This document shows, one piece after another, positions 26,770 to 34,456 of a DNA stretch of 64,000 nt (positions are counted from its first letter, which is position 1; every line of letters begins with the position of its first letter). Location of the stretch: the NCBI RefSeq assembly GCF_046506625.1, contig NZ_JBKFFP010000005.1, positions 325,391 through 389,390 on the forward strand. The letters run 5' to 3'. The position numbers and the translations under genes were made by a program. The notes below the pieces were generated by a model that did not search any database, had not been told where the DNA came from, and worked only from the letters and a program-made list of their open reading frames with translations. This stretch comes from Zhengella sedimenti (GTDB lineage Bacteria > Pseudomonadota > Alphaproteobacteria > Rhizobiales > Rhizobiaceae).

Positions 26770-27045
26770 TCAACGCCGCTCATAATGGTATCGGCACATG
26801 GCAATTTGCAGGATCTGTGTGTCGCCTGGACCGGTGACACGGTAAACCAGACGATGCTCGCGCGTGATCCGTCGTGACCAGAAGCCTTGCCATTCGCCTT
26901 TGAGCGGCTCCGGCTTGCCAATTCCGGAAAACGGATTACGGCGCGTGTCGCGGATGATTTCGCGCAGGCGTGCCAGCGTTTTCGGGTCGCTCTCGATCCA
27001 GTGGTAAAAATCGTCCCACCCGAGTGGGTCGAACTGGATCCGCAT
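26770..27045 (-). CDS. yoeB: Txe/YoeB family toxin (ribosome-dependent mRNA endonuclease)
   Basis: 91 residues. RelE-fold toxin: IQFDPLGWDDFYHWIESDPK, RRNPFSGIGKPEPLKGEWQGFWSRR, EHRLVYRV and the terminal CRYHYERR. The YoeB catalytic residues Glu (KPEPLKG), Arg (EHRLVY), His and Tyr (YHY) are present, so the toxin looks active. Three bases after the antitoxin stop, in the usual antitoxin-first order. Confidence 0.93.
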   Translation of the reverse strand: MRIQFDPLGWDDFYHWIESDPKTLARLREIIRDTRRNPFSGIGKPEPLKGEWQGFWSRRITREHRLVYRVTGPGDTQILQIAMCRYHYERR

Positions 27046-27048
27046 GCT

Positions 27049-27309
27049 TTACAGGCCGAGGTCGCTGTCGCTCTTGTCGATCGCCTCGCCGGTTCGCAAC
27101 CGGTCCACGGCTTCGGAAAGGCGCACGGCATTGGCCTTGCTGCCCATCAGGTGCAGCGTTTCCTTCCAGCTTTCCAGTTCCTCCAGCGGCATGACCACAA
27201 GCGGGCTCTTCCCTTGCCGGGTTACGATGAGTTCCTTGTTGTCGCGCTCGACCTGGTCGAGATACTTTGCCAGATTGGCCCTGAATTCGGATTGACTGAC
27301 AATACCCAT
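27049..27309 (-). CDS. yefM: YefM/Phd family antitoxin
   Basis: 86 residues. N-terminal DNA-binding Phd/YefM domain (MGIVSQSEFRANLAKYLDQV, ELIVTRQGKSPLVVMPLEEL) and an acidic C-terminal toxin-neutralising tail. ATG 27309 is chosen because the frame upstream runs through the palindromic operator. It represses its own promoter, aided by YoeB, in known systems. Confidence 0.92.
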   Translation of the reverse strand: MGIVSQSEFRANLAKYLDQVERDNKELIVTRQGKSPLVVMPLEELESWKETLHLMGSKANAVRLSEAVDRLRTGEAIDKSDSDLGL

Positions 27310-27320
27310 CGACCTGATCC

Positions 27321-27339
27321 TTGTACAATAAACCGTACG
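27321..27339. promoter_or_regulatory. candidate YefM-YoeB operator: two palindromes
   Basis: TTGTACAA (27321-27328) and CGTACG (27334-27339) are perfect palindromes with centres 12 bases apart, just upstream of the antitoxin start. The first contains TGTACA, the core known for the E. coli yefM-yoeB operator. Confidence 0.6.
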
Positions 27340-27368
27340 AAAATTAGCACAGAAAGGACGTGGTGCCA

Positions 27369-27806
27369 ATGGATGGACGATTCGCGCCCCGCCTGACCAT
27401 GGTCACGCTGGGCGTGGCCGATGTCGCCGCCTCAACGGCCTTCTACGAGCGCCTCGGCTTCGTGAAATCCTCGGCCTCCAACGCCAACGTCACCTTCTTC
27501 CGGCTTGACGGAACGGTGCTCGGCCTGTTCGGCCGCGCCGACCTGGCCACCGATGCGGGCGTGGAAAATGGTGCTCCCGGCTTCTCCGGCGTTTCAATCG
27601 CCCAGAATTTCAACAGCGAAGCGGACGTCGATGCCGCTTTCGCCCATGCAATTGCCTGTGGCGCCAGGGCGACAAAGCCGCCGGAAAAGGTCTTCTGGGG
27701 CGGCTAATCCGGTTATTTCGCCGATCCCGACGGCCATTTGTGGGAAATGGCCTTCAATCCCTTCGCGCCCAACGGCGAAAACGGCTTCATGCAACTGCCG
27801 GCATGA
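27369..27806 (+). pseudogene. VOC (glyoxalase/bleomycin resistance) family gene with an in-frame stop
   Basis: The first 112 residues (LTMVTLGVADVAASTAFYERLGF, here quoted as its part LGVADVAASTAFYERLG) are a normal VOC domain start. After VFWGG comes TAA at 27705-27707, exactly where relatives have Tyr (WGGYSGYFADPDGH). The same frame then continues SGYFADPDGHLWEMAFNPF up to a TGA at 27804. So a single TAT/TAC to TAA change splits an otherwise intact gene of about 145 codons. The metal-ligand Glu (LWEMA) lies after the stop. Divergent from the toxin-antitoxin operon and sharing its promoter region. Sequencing error is the alternative. Confidence 0.8.
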
Positions 27807-27871
27807 AACCGGTGCTTGACCGCCCGCGTTCCCCTGTGCAGGTGTTGCACGATGCCAGCGGAAGGACCGAG

Positions 27872-28393
27872 ATGAATCACGACCATTATGACGACGCCTA
27901 CATCGCGGGCATCCTGAACGACGTGAAGACCGTGGCCATTGTCGGCGCTTCCGCCAACGAGGTTCGGCCGTCTTTTTTCGTGCTGAAATACCTGATCGAC
28001 AAGGGCTATACGGTTCACGCCATCAATCCCGGTCACGCCGGAAAGACGATCGACCGTGCCATGACCCATGCCTCGCTGGCCGATCTGCCGGAACCGGTCG
28101 ACATGATCGACATTTTCCGCGCTTCGGTCGCCGTGCCCGGGATCACCGACGAGATCCTGGCCCTGCCGTGGCGTCCGAAAGTGGTCTGGATGCAGTTGAC
28201 GGTGCGCGATGACGAAAGTGCGGCCCGGCTGGAAGCGGAAGGCATTCGCGTCGTCATGAACCGTTGTCCCAAGATCGAATATGCCCGGCTTGCGCGCGAG
28301 ATCGGCTGGAACGGCGTCAATTCCGGCCAGATTTCCTCGCGCCGCCCGGTCCTGCGCGAAGGGTTCCAGAGCTTCGGCATCCGCAAGGGCTGA
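27872..28393 (+). CDS. CoA-binding domain protein (YccU family)
   Basis: 173 residues. Rossmann-like CoA-binding domain: VKTVAIVGASANEVRPSFFV, GYTVHAINPGHAGKTI, PVDMIDIFRAS, VVWMQLTVRD and the conserved NRCPKIEYARL. This standalone family is common next to metY/metZ in rhizobia, as here, but its biochemical role is not known. ATG 27872 after GGAAGGACCGAG. Followed after eight bases by the LysE-type gene. Confidence 0.92.
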   Translation: MNHDHYDDAYIAGILNDVKTVAIVGASANEVRPSFFVLKYLIDKGYTVHAINPGHAGKTIDRAMTHASLADLPEPVDMIDIFRASVAVPGITDEILALPWRPKVVWMQLTVRDDESAARLEAEGIRVVMNRCPKIEYARLAREIGWNGVNSGQISSRRPVLREGFQSFGIRKG

Positions 28394-28401
28394 CGCGGCC
28401 C

Positions 28402-29001
28402 ATGGGTGCATTTGTCCTTGCCGTCTTTTTCCTGTTGATAACGCCTGGCCCCGGCGTGCTGTCCGCCGCCGGTGTCGGCGCCGGTTACGGCTTCCGCCCG
28501 GGCCTTGCCTATGTCGCCGGCCTGTTCAGCGGCAACATGGTCGTCGCGCTGGCGGTGATTTCCGGCATGGCGGCGGTGCTGGAACTCTATCCTGCGCTGC
28601 GCTTTGCCCTGTTTGCCGTTTCAACGGCCTATCTGCTCTATCTGGCTGCCAAGATCGCCTTTGCCGGTTCGCGCATCGCCTTCATCCATTCCGAGCGCCC
28701 GCCGGGCTTTCTCGGTGGCTTCCTGCTCCAGTTCGTCAATCCCAAGGCCTATGTGGTCAACACGGCGCTGTTCACCGGCTTTCCCTTCATGCCGGACAGC
28801 CTGATGGCCGAGACGGCGATCAAGCTTGTCCTGTTCAATGCTTTCTGGATTCCGGTCCATCTGCTCTGGCTGTCGGCCGGCGTCTGGCTGCACCGTCTCG
28901 ACCTGAAGCCACGTACGCACCGCATCATCAACATGGGCATGGCGGCAGCAATGTTGCTGGTCGTCGGCATCGCCGCCGTGGCGCGGCCATCTCCGGGCTG
29001 A
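28402..29001 (+). CDS. LysE/RhtB family exporter
   Basis: 199 residues, about six membrane helices. LysE signature at the N-terminus: LLITPGPGVLSAAGVGAGYG; then GFLLQFVNPKAYVVN, a conserved pore-region motif. An inner-membrane exporter of amino acids or related metabolites; substrate unknown. Start at ATG 28402, eight bases after the CoA-binding gene. Confidence 0.9.
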   Translation: MGAFVLAVFFLLITPGPGVLSAAGVGAGYGFRPGLAYVAGLFSGNMVVALAVISGMAAVLELYPALRFALFAVSTAYLLYLAAKIAFAGSRIAFIHSERPPGFLGGFLLQFVNPKAYVVNTALFTGFPFMPDSLMAETAIKLVLFNAFWIPVHLLWLSAGVWLHRLDLKPRTHRIINMGMAAAMLLVVGIAAVARPSPG

Positions 29002-29009
29002 CAGGCAGG

Positions 29010-29141
29010 CAAACAAAAAGCGGGGCTGTTTCAAACCCCGCTTCCGCTGCCCGGATTTTCGGTCCGGGCGCCGATCTGCGCTGACTGCCAGTACATCCGT
29101 GGTTTGCCGCAGCAGATCGTCAGACCAGTGTCGGTCCGATT
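29010..29141 (-). ncRNA. candidate small RNA B (tandem pair, downstream copy)
   Basis: Minus-strand transcript of ~130 bases predicted from a promoter (TTGAAA-N17-TATCTT) to an intrinsic terminator (AAGCGGGG...CCCCGCTT plus TTTTTGTTT, 29011-29043). Within it CGATCTGC and GCAGATCG form an 8-bp stem around the motif CCACGGATGTACTGGCAG (29102-29085), followed by a CCCGG/CCGGG hairpin. The motif and terminator recur in candidate A. No convincing ORF. Start and end are approximate. Confidence 0.5.
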
Positions 29142-29148
29142 GATTAAC

Positions 29149-29177
29149 AAGATATTAACGGCCGGGCATCTTTTCAA
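29149..29177 (-). promoter_or_regulatory. promoter of candidate small RNA B
   Basis: On the minus strand TTGAAA (29177-29172), exactly 17 bases, TATCTT (29154-29149). It begins just beyond the T-run of the small RNA A terminator. Confidence 0.55.
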
Positions 29178-29192
29178 GGGGCGGCCGCAAGA

Positions 29193-29294
29193 AGCAAAAA
29201 AGCGGGGCTGAACCCCGCTTCCCCGCGGCCCGTATCCGTCGGGCCGGATGCCGGGCGGCTGCCAGTTCATCCGTGGCTGGCCGCGTCCGGCAGG
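29193..29294 (-). ncRNA. candidate small RNA A (tandem pair, upstream copy)
   Basis: Minus-strand candidate of ~100 bases. Contains CCACGGATGAACTGGCAG (29276-29259), 17 of 18 bases identical to copy B, enclosed by a GCGGCCAG/CTGGCAGCCGC stem. It ends in a terminator with AAGCGGGG/CCCCGCTT (29220-29200) and a T6 run. The promoter is poorly defined (CCTAGG near 29306-29301 as -10 at best), so the 5' end is a guess. Confidence 0.45.
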
Positions 29295-29439
29295 AACACT
29301 CCTAGGGCGCGGACATGACAGCCGTGTGAAACCGGCTGCATCTGCGCAATCCGCCGGATTGGCGGCAAGATTTTGCCAGGATCGCCCGTTTTCGGGAATG
29401 GGATTGCGCAGGCAAGGCACCGCAGCCCGACAATCGCCT

Positions 29440-29468
29440 TTGACCTTGTCCGTTCTCTGTCGGATAAG
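29440..29468 (+). promoter_or_regulatory. candidate promoter of metY
   Basis: TTGACC (29440-29445), 17-base spacer, GATAAG (29463-29468), leaving a ~35-base leader before the metY start. Confidence 0.45.
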
Positions 29469-29509
29469 GTGGCGACGCCTTTTTCACGACGCACCTTTCG
29501 GGAGGGATC

Positions 29510-30793
29510 ATGTCTCAGCGTACACCAGGTTTCGAAACCCTTGCCGTCCATGCCGGCGCAGCCCCGGACCCGGCCACCGGCGCGCGCGCCACGCCGATCT
29601 ACCAGACCACGTCCTATGTCTTCAATGACGCGGACCATGCGGCCTCGCTCTTCGGCCTCAAGGCCTTCGGCAACATCTATACCCGCATCATGAACCCCAC
29701 CCAGGCGGTGCTGGAAGAGCGTGTCGCCGCGCTCGAAGGCGGCACGGCGGCGCTTGCCACCGCGTCCGGCCATGCAGCCCAGCTTCTGGTCTTCCACACC
29801 ATCATGCAGCCGGGCGAGAACTTCGTCGCCGCGCGCCGCCTCTATGGCGGATCGATCAACCAGTTCGGACACTCCTTCAAGAACTTCGGCTGGGAGGTCC
29901 GCTGGGCCGATGCCATGGATCCGGCGGAGGTGGAGAAGCAGATCGATGACAAGACCAAGGCCGTCTTCATCGAGAGCCTTGCCAATCCGGGCGGCACCTT
30001 CACCGACATCGCGGCCATCGCCGAAGTGGCCCACAAGCACGGCCTGCCGCTCATCGTCGACAACACCATGGCGACGCCTTATCTCGTGCGCCCGCTGGAG
30101 CATGGCGCCGACATCGTCGTCCATTCGCTGACCAAGTTCATGGGCGGCCATGGCAATTCCATGGGCGGCATCATCGTCGATGGCGGCACGTTCGACTGGT
30201 CTGCCTCCGGCAAGTATCCGATGCTGTCGGGCCCGCGCCCCGAATATGGCGGCATGGTGCTGCACGAGACCTTCGGCAATTTCGCCTTCGCCATTGCCTG
30301 CCGCGTGCTCGGCCTGCGCGATTTCGGTCCCACCATCTCGCCGTTCAACGCCTTCCAGATCCTGACCGGCATCGAGACGCTGCCGTTGCGCATGGACCGC
30401 CATTGCGAGAACGCGCTCAAGGTCGCCACCTGGCTGACGAGGCAGGACAAGGTGGCCTGGGTCTCCTATCCCGGCCTTGCCGACGACCCGAACCACGCGC
30501 TGCAGAAGAAGTATTCGCCCAAGGGCGCCGGCGCGGTCTTCACCTTCGGCCTGAAGGACGGCTACGAGGCGGGCATCCGTTTTGTCGAAGGCCTCGACAT
30601 GCTCTCGCACCTGGCCAATATCGGCGATACCCGCTCGCTCGTCATCCATCCGGCCTCCACCACGCACCGCCAGCTCTCCGAGGAACAGCGGGCGGCGGCC
30701 GGCGCCGGCAATGACGTCATCCGCCTGTCGATCGGCATCGAGAATGCGGACGACATCATCGCCGACATCGAACAGGCCCTCGCCAAGGCTTGA
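29510..30793 (+). CDS. metY: O-acetylhomoserine aminocarboxypropyltransferase (sulfhydrylase)
   Basis: PLP enzyme that makes homocysteine from O-acetylhomoserine and sulfide in methionine synthesis. 427 residues, the usual length for MetY and longer than MetZ. GFETLAVHAGAAPDPATGAR, TPIYQTTSYVF, YTRIMNPTQAVLEERVAALE, VDNTMATPYLVRPLEHGAD and the PLP lysine Lys209 in HSLTKFMGGHG. ATG 29510 behind GGGAGGGATC. MetY and MetZ are close relatives, so the activated homoserine ester used is inferred from length. Confidence 0.93.
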   Translation: MSQRTPGFETLAVHAGAAPDPATGARATPIYQTTSYVFNDADHAASLFGLKAFGNIYTRIMNPTQAVLEERVAALEGGTAALATASGHAAQLLVFHTIMQPGENFVAARRLYGGSINQFGHSFKNFGWEVRWADAMDPAEVEKQIDDKTKAVFIESLANPGGTFTDIAAIAEVAHKHGLPLIVDNTMATPYLVRPLEHGADIVVHSLTKFMGGHGNSMGGIIVDGGTFDWSASGKYPMLSGPRPEYGGMVLHETFGNFAFAIACRVLGLRDFGPTISPFNAFQILTGIETLPLRMDRHCENALKVATWLTRQDKVAWVSYPGLADDPNHALQKKYSPKGAGAVFTFGLKDGYEAGIRFVEGLDMLSHLANIGDTRSLVIHPASTTHRQLSEEQRAAAGAGNDVIRLSIGIENADDIIADIEQALAKA

Positions 30794-30823
30794 TCTTCTG
30801 GCGTTTCGCGCCAGGTCGCTCGC

Positions 30824-31528
30824 ATGGACAGTTTTCCCGCGGGCGGCCTGGCCGTCGTCACCGGATCGTCGGGCGCCTTAGGCGGCGCGCTTGCAGACCG
30901 CCTGGAGGCTTCCGGGCGGTTTTCGCGTGTCATGCGCCTCGGTCGAAAATCCGCGCCACCCCTCGACATCACCGATGAGGCAACCATCGAAGCCGCCGCC
31001 GCGCAGCTCAAGTCAACCGGCCTGCCGCTGCGCATTGTCCTCGATGCGACGGGCTTCCTCCATGACGCGGATTTCATGCCGGAAAAATCGCTCCGCCAGA
31101 TCGATCCTGTGCATATGGCCCGCGCCTTCGCGATCAATGCCATCGGCCCGGCGCTGCTGATGAAACATTGCCTGCCGCTGCTGGCGCGCGAGGGAAAATC
31201 CGCCTTCGCCACGCTGTCGGCCCGCGTCGGTTCCATTTCGGACAACCGGCTGGGCGGATGGCATGCCTATCGCGCGTCGAAGGCGGCGCTGAACCAGCTC
31301 GTGCGCACCGCATCCATCGAACTGGCGCGGAAGAACCCCGGCGCCATCTGCGTGGCGCTGCATCCGGGCACGGTGGAAAGCCCGCTCTCCGCGCCCTTCG
31401 CGAGGGCCGGGCTCGACGTCCGGCCGCCGGATGTGGCGGCAGGCGATCTCCTTGCCGTCATCGACAGCTTGACGCCGGCGCAATCCGGCGGGCTCTATGA
31501 TCATCGCGGTCTGACCATCGGCTGGTGA
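30824..31528 (+). CDS. SDR family oxidoreductase (CsgA-like)
   Basis: 234 residues. Cofactor loop TGSSGALGGALAD, catalytic Tyr and Lys in YRASKAALNQL, and a Ser in LSARVGSISDN. It lacks the usual NNAG and has VLDATGFLHD instead, as in C-factor-like SDRs. Thirty bases after metY on the same strand, followed by a cupin gene. Substrate unknown. Confidence 0.88.
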   Translation: MDSFPAGGLAVVTGSSGALGGALADRLEASGRFSRVMRLGRKSAPPLDITDEATIEAAAAQLKSTGLPLRIVLDATGFLHDADFMPEKSLRQIDPVHMARAFAINAIGPALLMKHCLPLLAREGKSAFATLSARVGSISDNRLGGWHAYRASKAALNQLVRTASIELARKNPGAICVALHPGTVESPLSAPFARAGLDVRPPDVAAGDLLAVIDSLTPAQSGGLYDHRGLTIGW

Positions 31529-31559
31529 TGACACGGCCAGGGCCGCGCGGAGGCATTTC

Positions 31560-31904
31560 ATGACAGACCCGTTCATCATGCGCGTCGCGGCATCCGTGGA
31601 AGCGGAGGTCACGCGCCCGGACCCCGGCAAGGTGATCTCCGGCGATCCCGTTCACACGACCTGGAACCTGGAGGAGCGCGACGGCCTCTATTGCGGCATC
31701 TGGCAATCGACGCCGGGCAAATGGCGCATCGCCTATGACGAGTGGGAGTATTGCCACATCCTGGAAGGCGTCTCGGTGATCGCCGAGGATGGCGGCAGCG
31801 CGATCCGCGTCAAGGCTGGCGACAGTTTCATCCTGCGTCCCGGCTTCAAGGGCACCTGGGAAGTGCTTGAAACGACGCGCAAGGATTACGTCATAAGGTT
31901 GTAG
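31560..31904 (+). CDS. cupin domain protein (DUF861 type)
   Basis: 114 residues. Small single-domain cupin with the DUF861 pattern GIWQSTPGKWRIAYDEWEYC followed by HILEGVSVIAEDGG and VKAGDSFILRPGFKGTWEV. The metal-binding His/Glu set is only partly kept, as usual in this subgroup. ATG 31560, 31 bases after the SDR gene. Function unknown. Confidence 0.88.
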   Translation: MTDPFIMRVAASVEAEVTRPDPGKVISGDPVHTTWNLEERDGLYCGIWQSTPGKWRIAYDEWEYCHILEGVSVIAEDGGSAIRVKAGDSFILRPGFKGTWEVLETTRKDYVIRL

Positions 31905-31924
31905 GCCGGGAATAAAGTTCGCCG

Positions 31925-31946
31925 TTTGCATCAAAAGGTTGAATCG
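31925..31946. repeat. 22-base direct repeat, copy 1
   Basis: GTTTGCATCAAAAGGTTGAA plus TC; 20 of 22 bases identical to copy 2, 160 bases away. In this copy TGCATC (31928-31933) pairs with GATGCA (31947-31952). It lies in the 279-base gap between the convergent cupin and P450 genes, where no gene is seen. Confidence 0.6.
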
Positions 31947-32084
31947 ATGCATGACGAATATCAACCATAAAGTGTATTTGTCGATGTAACTGCCGGAAAT
32001 TGCAGGGATTGGTCCGGTAGCCATTCGCGCATGACCGACCCACCGTCAGGCCTGGGGACGCCATTGGCCGCGTCAGCATTCAAC

Positions 32085-32106
32085 GTTTGCATCAAGGGGT
32101 TGAATC
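32085..32106. repeat. 22-base direct repeat, copy 2
   Basis: GTTTGCATCAAGGGGTTGAA plus TC. Here ATTCAAC (32078-32084) and GTTGAAT (32099-32105) form a 7-base inverted repeat around part of the unit. Confidence 0.6.
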
Positions 32107-32183
32107 ATTTTGCGCTGAGAAAAAACCTTAAGTAGCAGAACACGTCGCAACATATTGCCGGGGTTGCGCAAGCCAGTCTTCGG

Positions 32184-33407
32184 TCAGCCCATCACCAGCC
32201 GGTCCAGTCCGTGGAAATGATAGGCGTCGCGATAGCGCGCCGGTTCGGCGAGGCGCAGGTCCGGATGACGGTGGAACAGCACGGCCAGCGCCTCCTTCAA
32301 TTCCAGCCGCGCAAGCGGTGCGCCGATGCAGAAATGGATGCCGGCGCCGAAAGTGACGTTCTTCTGGTCGCTCCGGCCGGGCCGGAAGGCGTCCGGCGCT
32401 TCGAATGCGGCCGGGTCCCTGTTGGCGGCGCCCAGCATCAGGCCCACTTGCCGGCCGGGCTGAAGCGTCACCGGACCGATGTCGACCGGTTCATAGGCAT
32501 GGCGCGTGAACATGTGCAGCGGCGCATCGAAGCGCAGGCATTCCTCCACGCTTTCGGCCACCTGCTCACCGGCTGCGAAGAATCGCCGCGGATCGCCACC
32601 CTGTTCAAGGATCGTGCGGATCGCATTGCCCATCTGGTGGACCGTTGCCTCATGGCCGGCATTGAGCAGCAGGATCACCGAGGTGACGAGTTCGTCCTCC
32701 GACAGCTTGTTGCCATGGTCGCGGGCCGCCATGAGAACCGAAAGCAGGTCGTCTCCTTCGCCGGCACGACGCCCTTCGATGAGGCTGCGCAGGAAGCCCG
32801 TGAATTCCGCCGCCGCCGCATTGGCGCTGTCCTCGTCCGCGCGCGTGCGGCCATGCATGTACATCGCCACCATGCGGTGCGACCAGGAAACCAGTTGCGG
32901 CCCCATCGCGCGCGGCACGCCCAGCATGTCGGCGATGACGGCGACCGGAACCGGCGTTGCGAAACATTCGATGATGTCGTCACCGGGTCGCAGCCCGTCG
33001 GCGAGTTCCGCGGCCAGCGCACGGATGGCGGGGCGAAGCCGCTCGACCTGCCGCGAGACGAAGGCCTTGTTGACCAGCGCCCGCAGACGCGTGTGCACCG
33101 GCGGTTCGCGCTCGAGCAGCGAATGACGTTCGACCGCGTCGAAGGCGGCCAGATGCGCCCTTTCCGGTCCGCAGGCCATGGGCGGACCCCAGCGGTTTTC
33201 GCGTCCGAGCCGCCGGTCGCGCAGCAGGGCGTTGACCTGAGCGTGCCCCGCCACGCACCACAGCCCGTAGTCCTCCCAGAAGAAGACCGGAGCTTCGGCG
33301 TGGAGCCGGCGGTAGGCGGCATAGGGGTCCTGCACGAAGACATCGTCGTGCGGGTCGAGATGCAAGCGGTGGCCATCAAGCCGGAAGGAGGGGGGGTGGG
33401 CGTTCAT
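32184..33407 (-). CDS. cytochrome P450
   Basis: 407 residues, soluble bacterial class. I-helix AGHEAT (residues 250-255) for oxygen activation, ExxR as ECLR (289-292), and the heme loop FGAGIHFCIG with the proximal ligand Cys360. HxxxR-type region HTRLRALVNKAFVSRQ is also typical. ATG 33407. A monooxygenase of unknown substrate; no ferredoxin or reductase gene is next to it, so it must use partners encoded elsewhere. Confidence 0.95.
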   Translation of the reverse strand: MNAHPPSFRLDGHRLHLDPHDDVFVQDPYAAYRRLHAEAPVFFWEDYGLWCVAGHAQVNALLRDRRLGRENRWGPPMACGPERAHLAAFDAVERHSLLEREPPVHTRLRALVNKAFVSRQVERLRPAIRALAAELADGLRPGDDIIECFATPVPVAVIADMLGVPRAMGPQLVSWSHRMVAMYMHGRTRADEDSANAAAAEFTGFLRSLIEGRRAGEGDDLLSVLMAARDHGNKLSEDELVTSVILLLNAGHEATVHQMGNAIRTILEQGGDPRRFFAAGEQVAESVEECLRFDAPLHMFTRHAYEPVDIGPVTLQPGRQVGLMLGAANRDPAAFEAPDAFRPGRSDQKNVTFGAGIHFCIGAPLARLELKEALAVLFHRHPDLRLAEPARYRDAYHFHGLDRLVMG

Positions 33408-33478
33408 GCCCCCTCTTCAAGCCGTTTGCCGCGCGCCTTGAAACGGCTGCTGCGAAAGCGCTGCTGCACAAGCAAGGA

Positions 33479-33988
33479 TCAATGGACGGTCGTTGCGGCG
33501 ATGGACGCCCTTGCCTTCGCCATGATGAGACCGGTTACCGTGTCGCGGCTGACCGGGGTCAGCCATTGCCCGCAGGCTTTGAGCCGCAGGGCACAGTCCC
33601 CAGCCGCGCAAATCAGCGAACCGGCGAGCCTCGGGCAGGCAAGCGCCGTGGCGCAAAGAAAGGCGGTGTCTTCCATCCCGTACTGGAGCGCCGAGACGAG
33701 GGCGAGCACCAGCCCTTCATCATGGCAGGCCGGTTCGCCGGAGCCATCATTCACGTTGTCGTGAAATGCAAGCGGGCAGGTGGCGCAGTGACTGAGCGCA
33801 TGAATGAAACCGGCCAGGCCGTCCGTCACCATGCGCCTGTCTGTCGCGTGCAAGACCAGCGACTGGAGGCCCGGACCTGCTTGCCCGCCGCCGCCTTCAT
33901 CAGTTGTACCGGCCGCCATCCACGATCGATAGCCTTCGAGCACCAGCCTGTCGCCCGGAAAGCGCTGCGTCATGGCCGGAGGGGTCAT
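33479..33988 (-). CDS. hypothetical Cys-rich protein
   Basis: 169 residues. No named family, but the layout MTQRFPGDRLVLEGYRSWMA, then HCATCPLAFHDN, CHDEGLVLALVSALQYGMEDTA and ACPRLAGSLICAAGDCALRL looks like a conserved rhizobial hypothetical. Eight or so cysteines, several in C-x2-C or spaced pairs, could bind metal. ATG 33988 follows GGAAAGG and overlaps the stop of a 33-codon ORF (ATGA). A plus-strand ORF over the same bases is less protein-like. Genes on this strand continue into the P450. Confidence 0.6.
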   Translation of the reverse strand: MTPPAMTQRFPGDRLVLEGYRSWMAAGTTDEGGGGQAGPGLQSLVLHATDRRMVTDGLAGFIHALSHCATCPLAFHDNVNDGSGEPACHDEGLVLALVSALQYGMEDTAFLCATALACPRLAGSLICAAGDCALRLKACGQWLTPVSRDTVTGLIMAKARASIAATTVH

Positions 33989-34086
33989 CTGCAACGCCTT
34001 TCCAGGCGGATACGCTGCGGCGCCGGCAAGCAAGGGTCACGGCGCCAGGCCTTGACGCGTTCGCGCAGACGGGGAAATGCGGTCAT
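33985..34086 (-). CDS. possible small Arg-rich protein coupled to the Cys-rich orphan
   Basis: 33 residues beginning MTAFPRLRERVKAWRRDP and ending RLERRCR, very basic (11 Arg/Lys). Its TGA overlaps the ATG of the next gene. SD is weak (GGAG, 12 bases away). Could be a leader or part of a conserved small protein; not a recognised family. Confidence 0.3.
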   Translation of the reverse strand: MTAFPRLRERVKAWRRDPCLPAPQRIRLERRCR

Positions 34087-34108
34087 GTCCACGGGTCGGT
34101 TGCTCCGG

Positions 34109-34134
34109 AAAAAAGGAAGGGCCTGTGCGGCCCT
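34109..34134 (-). terminator. terminator-like hairpin upstream of the Cys-rich orphan
   Basis: Minus strand AGGGCC-GCACA-GGCCCT followed by TCC and T6. No minus-strand gene ends just to the right, so it could be an attenuator in the leader of 33479-34086 or simply a stop for spurious transcription. Confidence 0.5.
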
Positions 34135-34456
34135 CCAGAGGGGGAACGGGATGAGGGTAGGATGCAAAAAAACACGAGTAAAGAAGTATAGTTTAAAATC
34201 CTTCCAGACTGGCCCTGCCGATCCGTCCCGCCGTTTTCTGCTCACGGCCATTCACGTTAAATTAGCTTTCCCGGACTTTCACTGTGGCATACGGCTTGGC
34301 AGGCGCGCTTGCGGCCTGTATTCGCCGTCCCGCTTTGCACCCGCCCTTGCGCCGCGGCGGGCCAAGCCCTTATTTAGGGCGAGAAACGAAGCACATTGAT
34401 TCATGGCCCCGGGCGTCCGCCCGTCCGGCCCAGCCCGACAAAGGAAGATGATCGCG

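Noticed and set aside
29031..29420. 129-codon minus ORF across both small RNA candidates, with similar peptides GQPRMNWQ and GKPRMYWQ
   Set aside because: The similarity follows from the repeated RNA motif; the frame crosses a terminator and the second promoter and lacks a usable SD.
29421..29509. SAM-II riboswitch in front of metY
   Set aside because: The leader after the predicted promoter is only about 35 bases and the conserved SAM-II pseudoknot sequence is not seen.
33482..34399. 305-codon plus-strand ORF opposite the Cys-rich orphan
   Set aside because: Translation is Arg/Gly-rich without recognisable structure and runs into the clpP promoter region; the minus-strand frame has a better start and a protein-like pattern.
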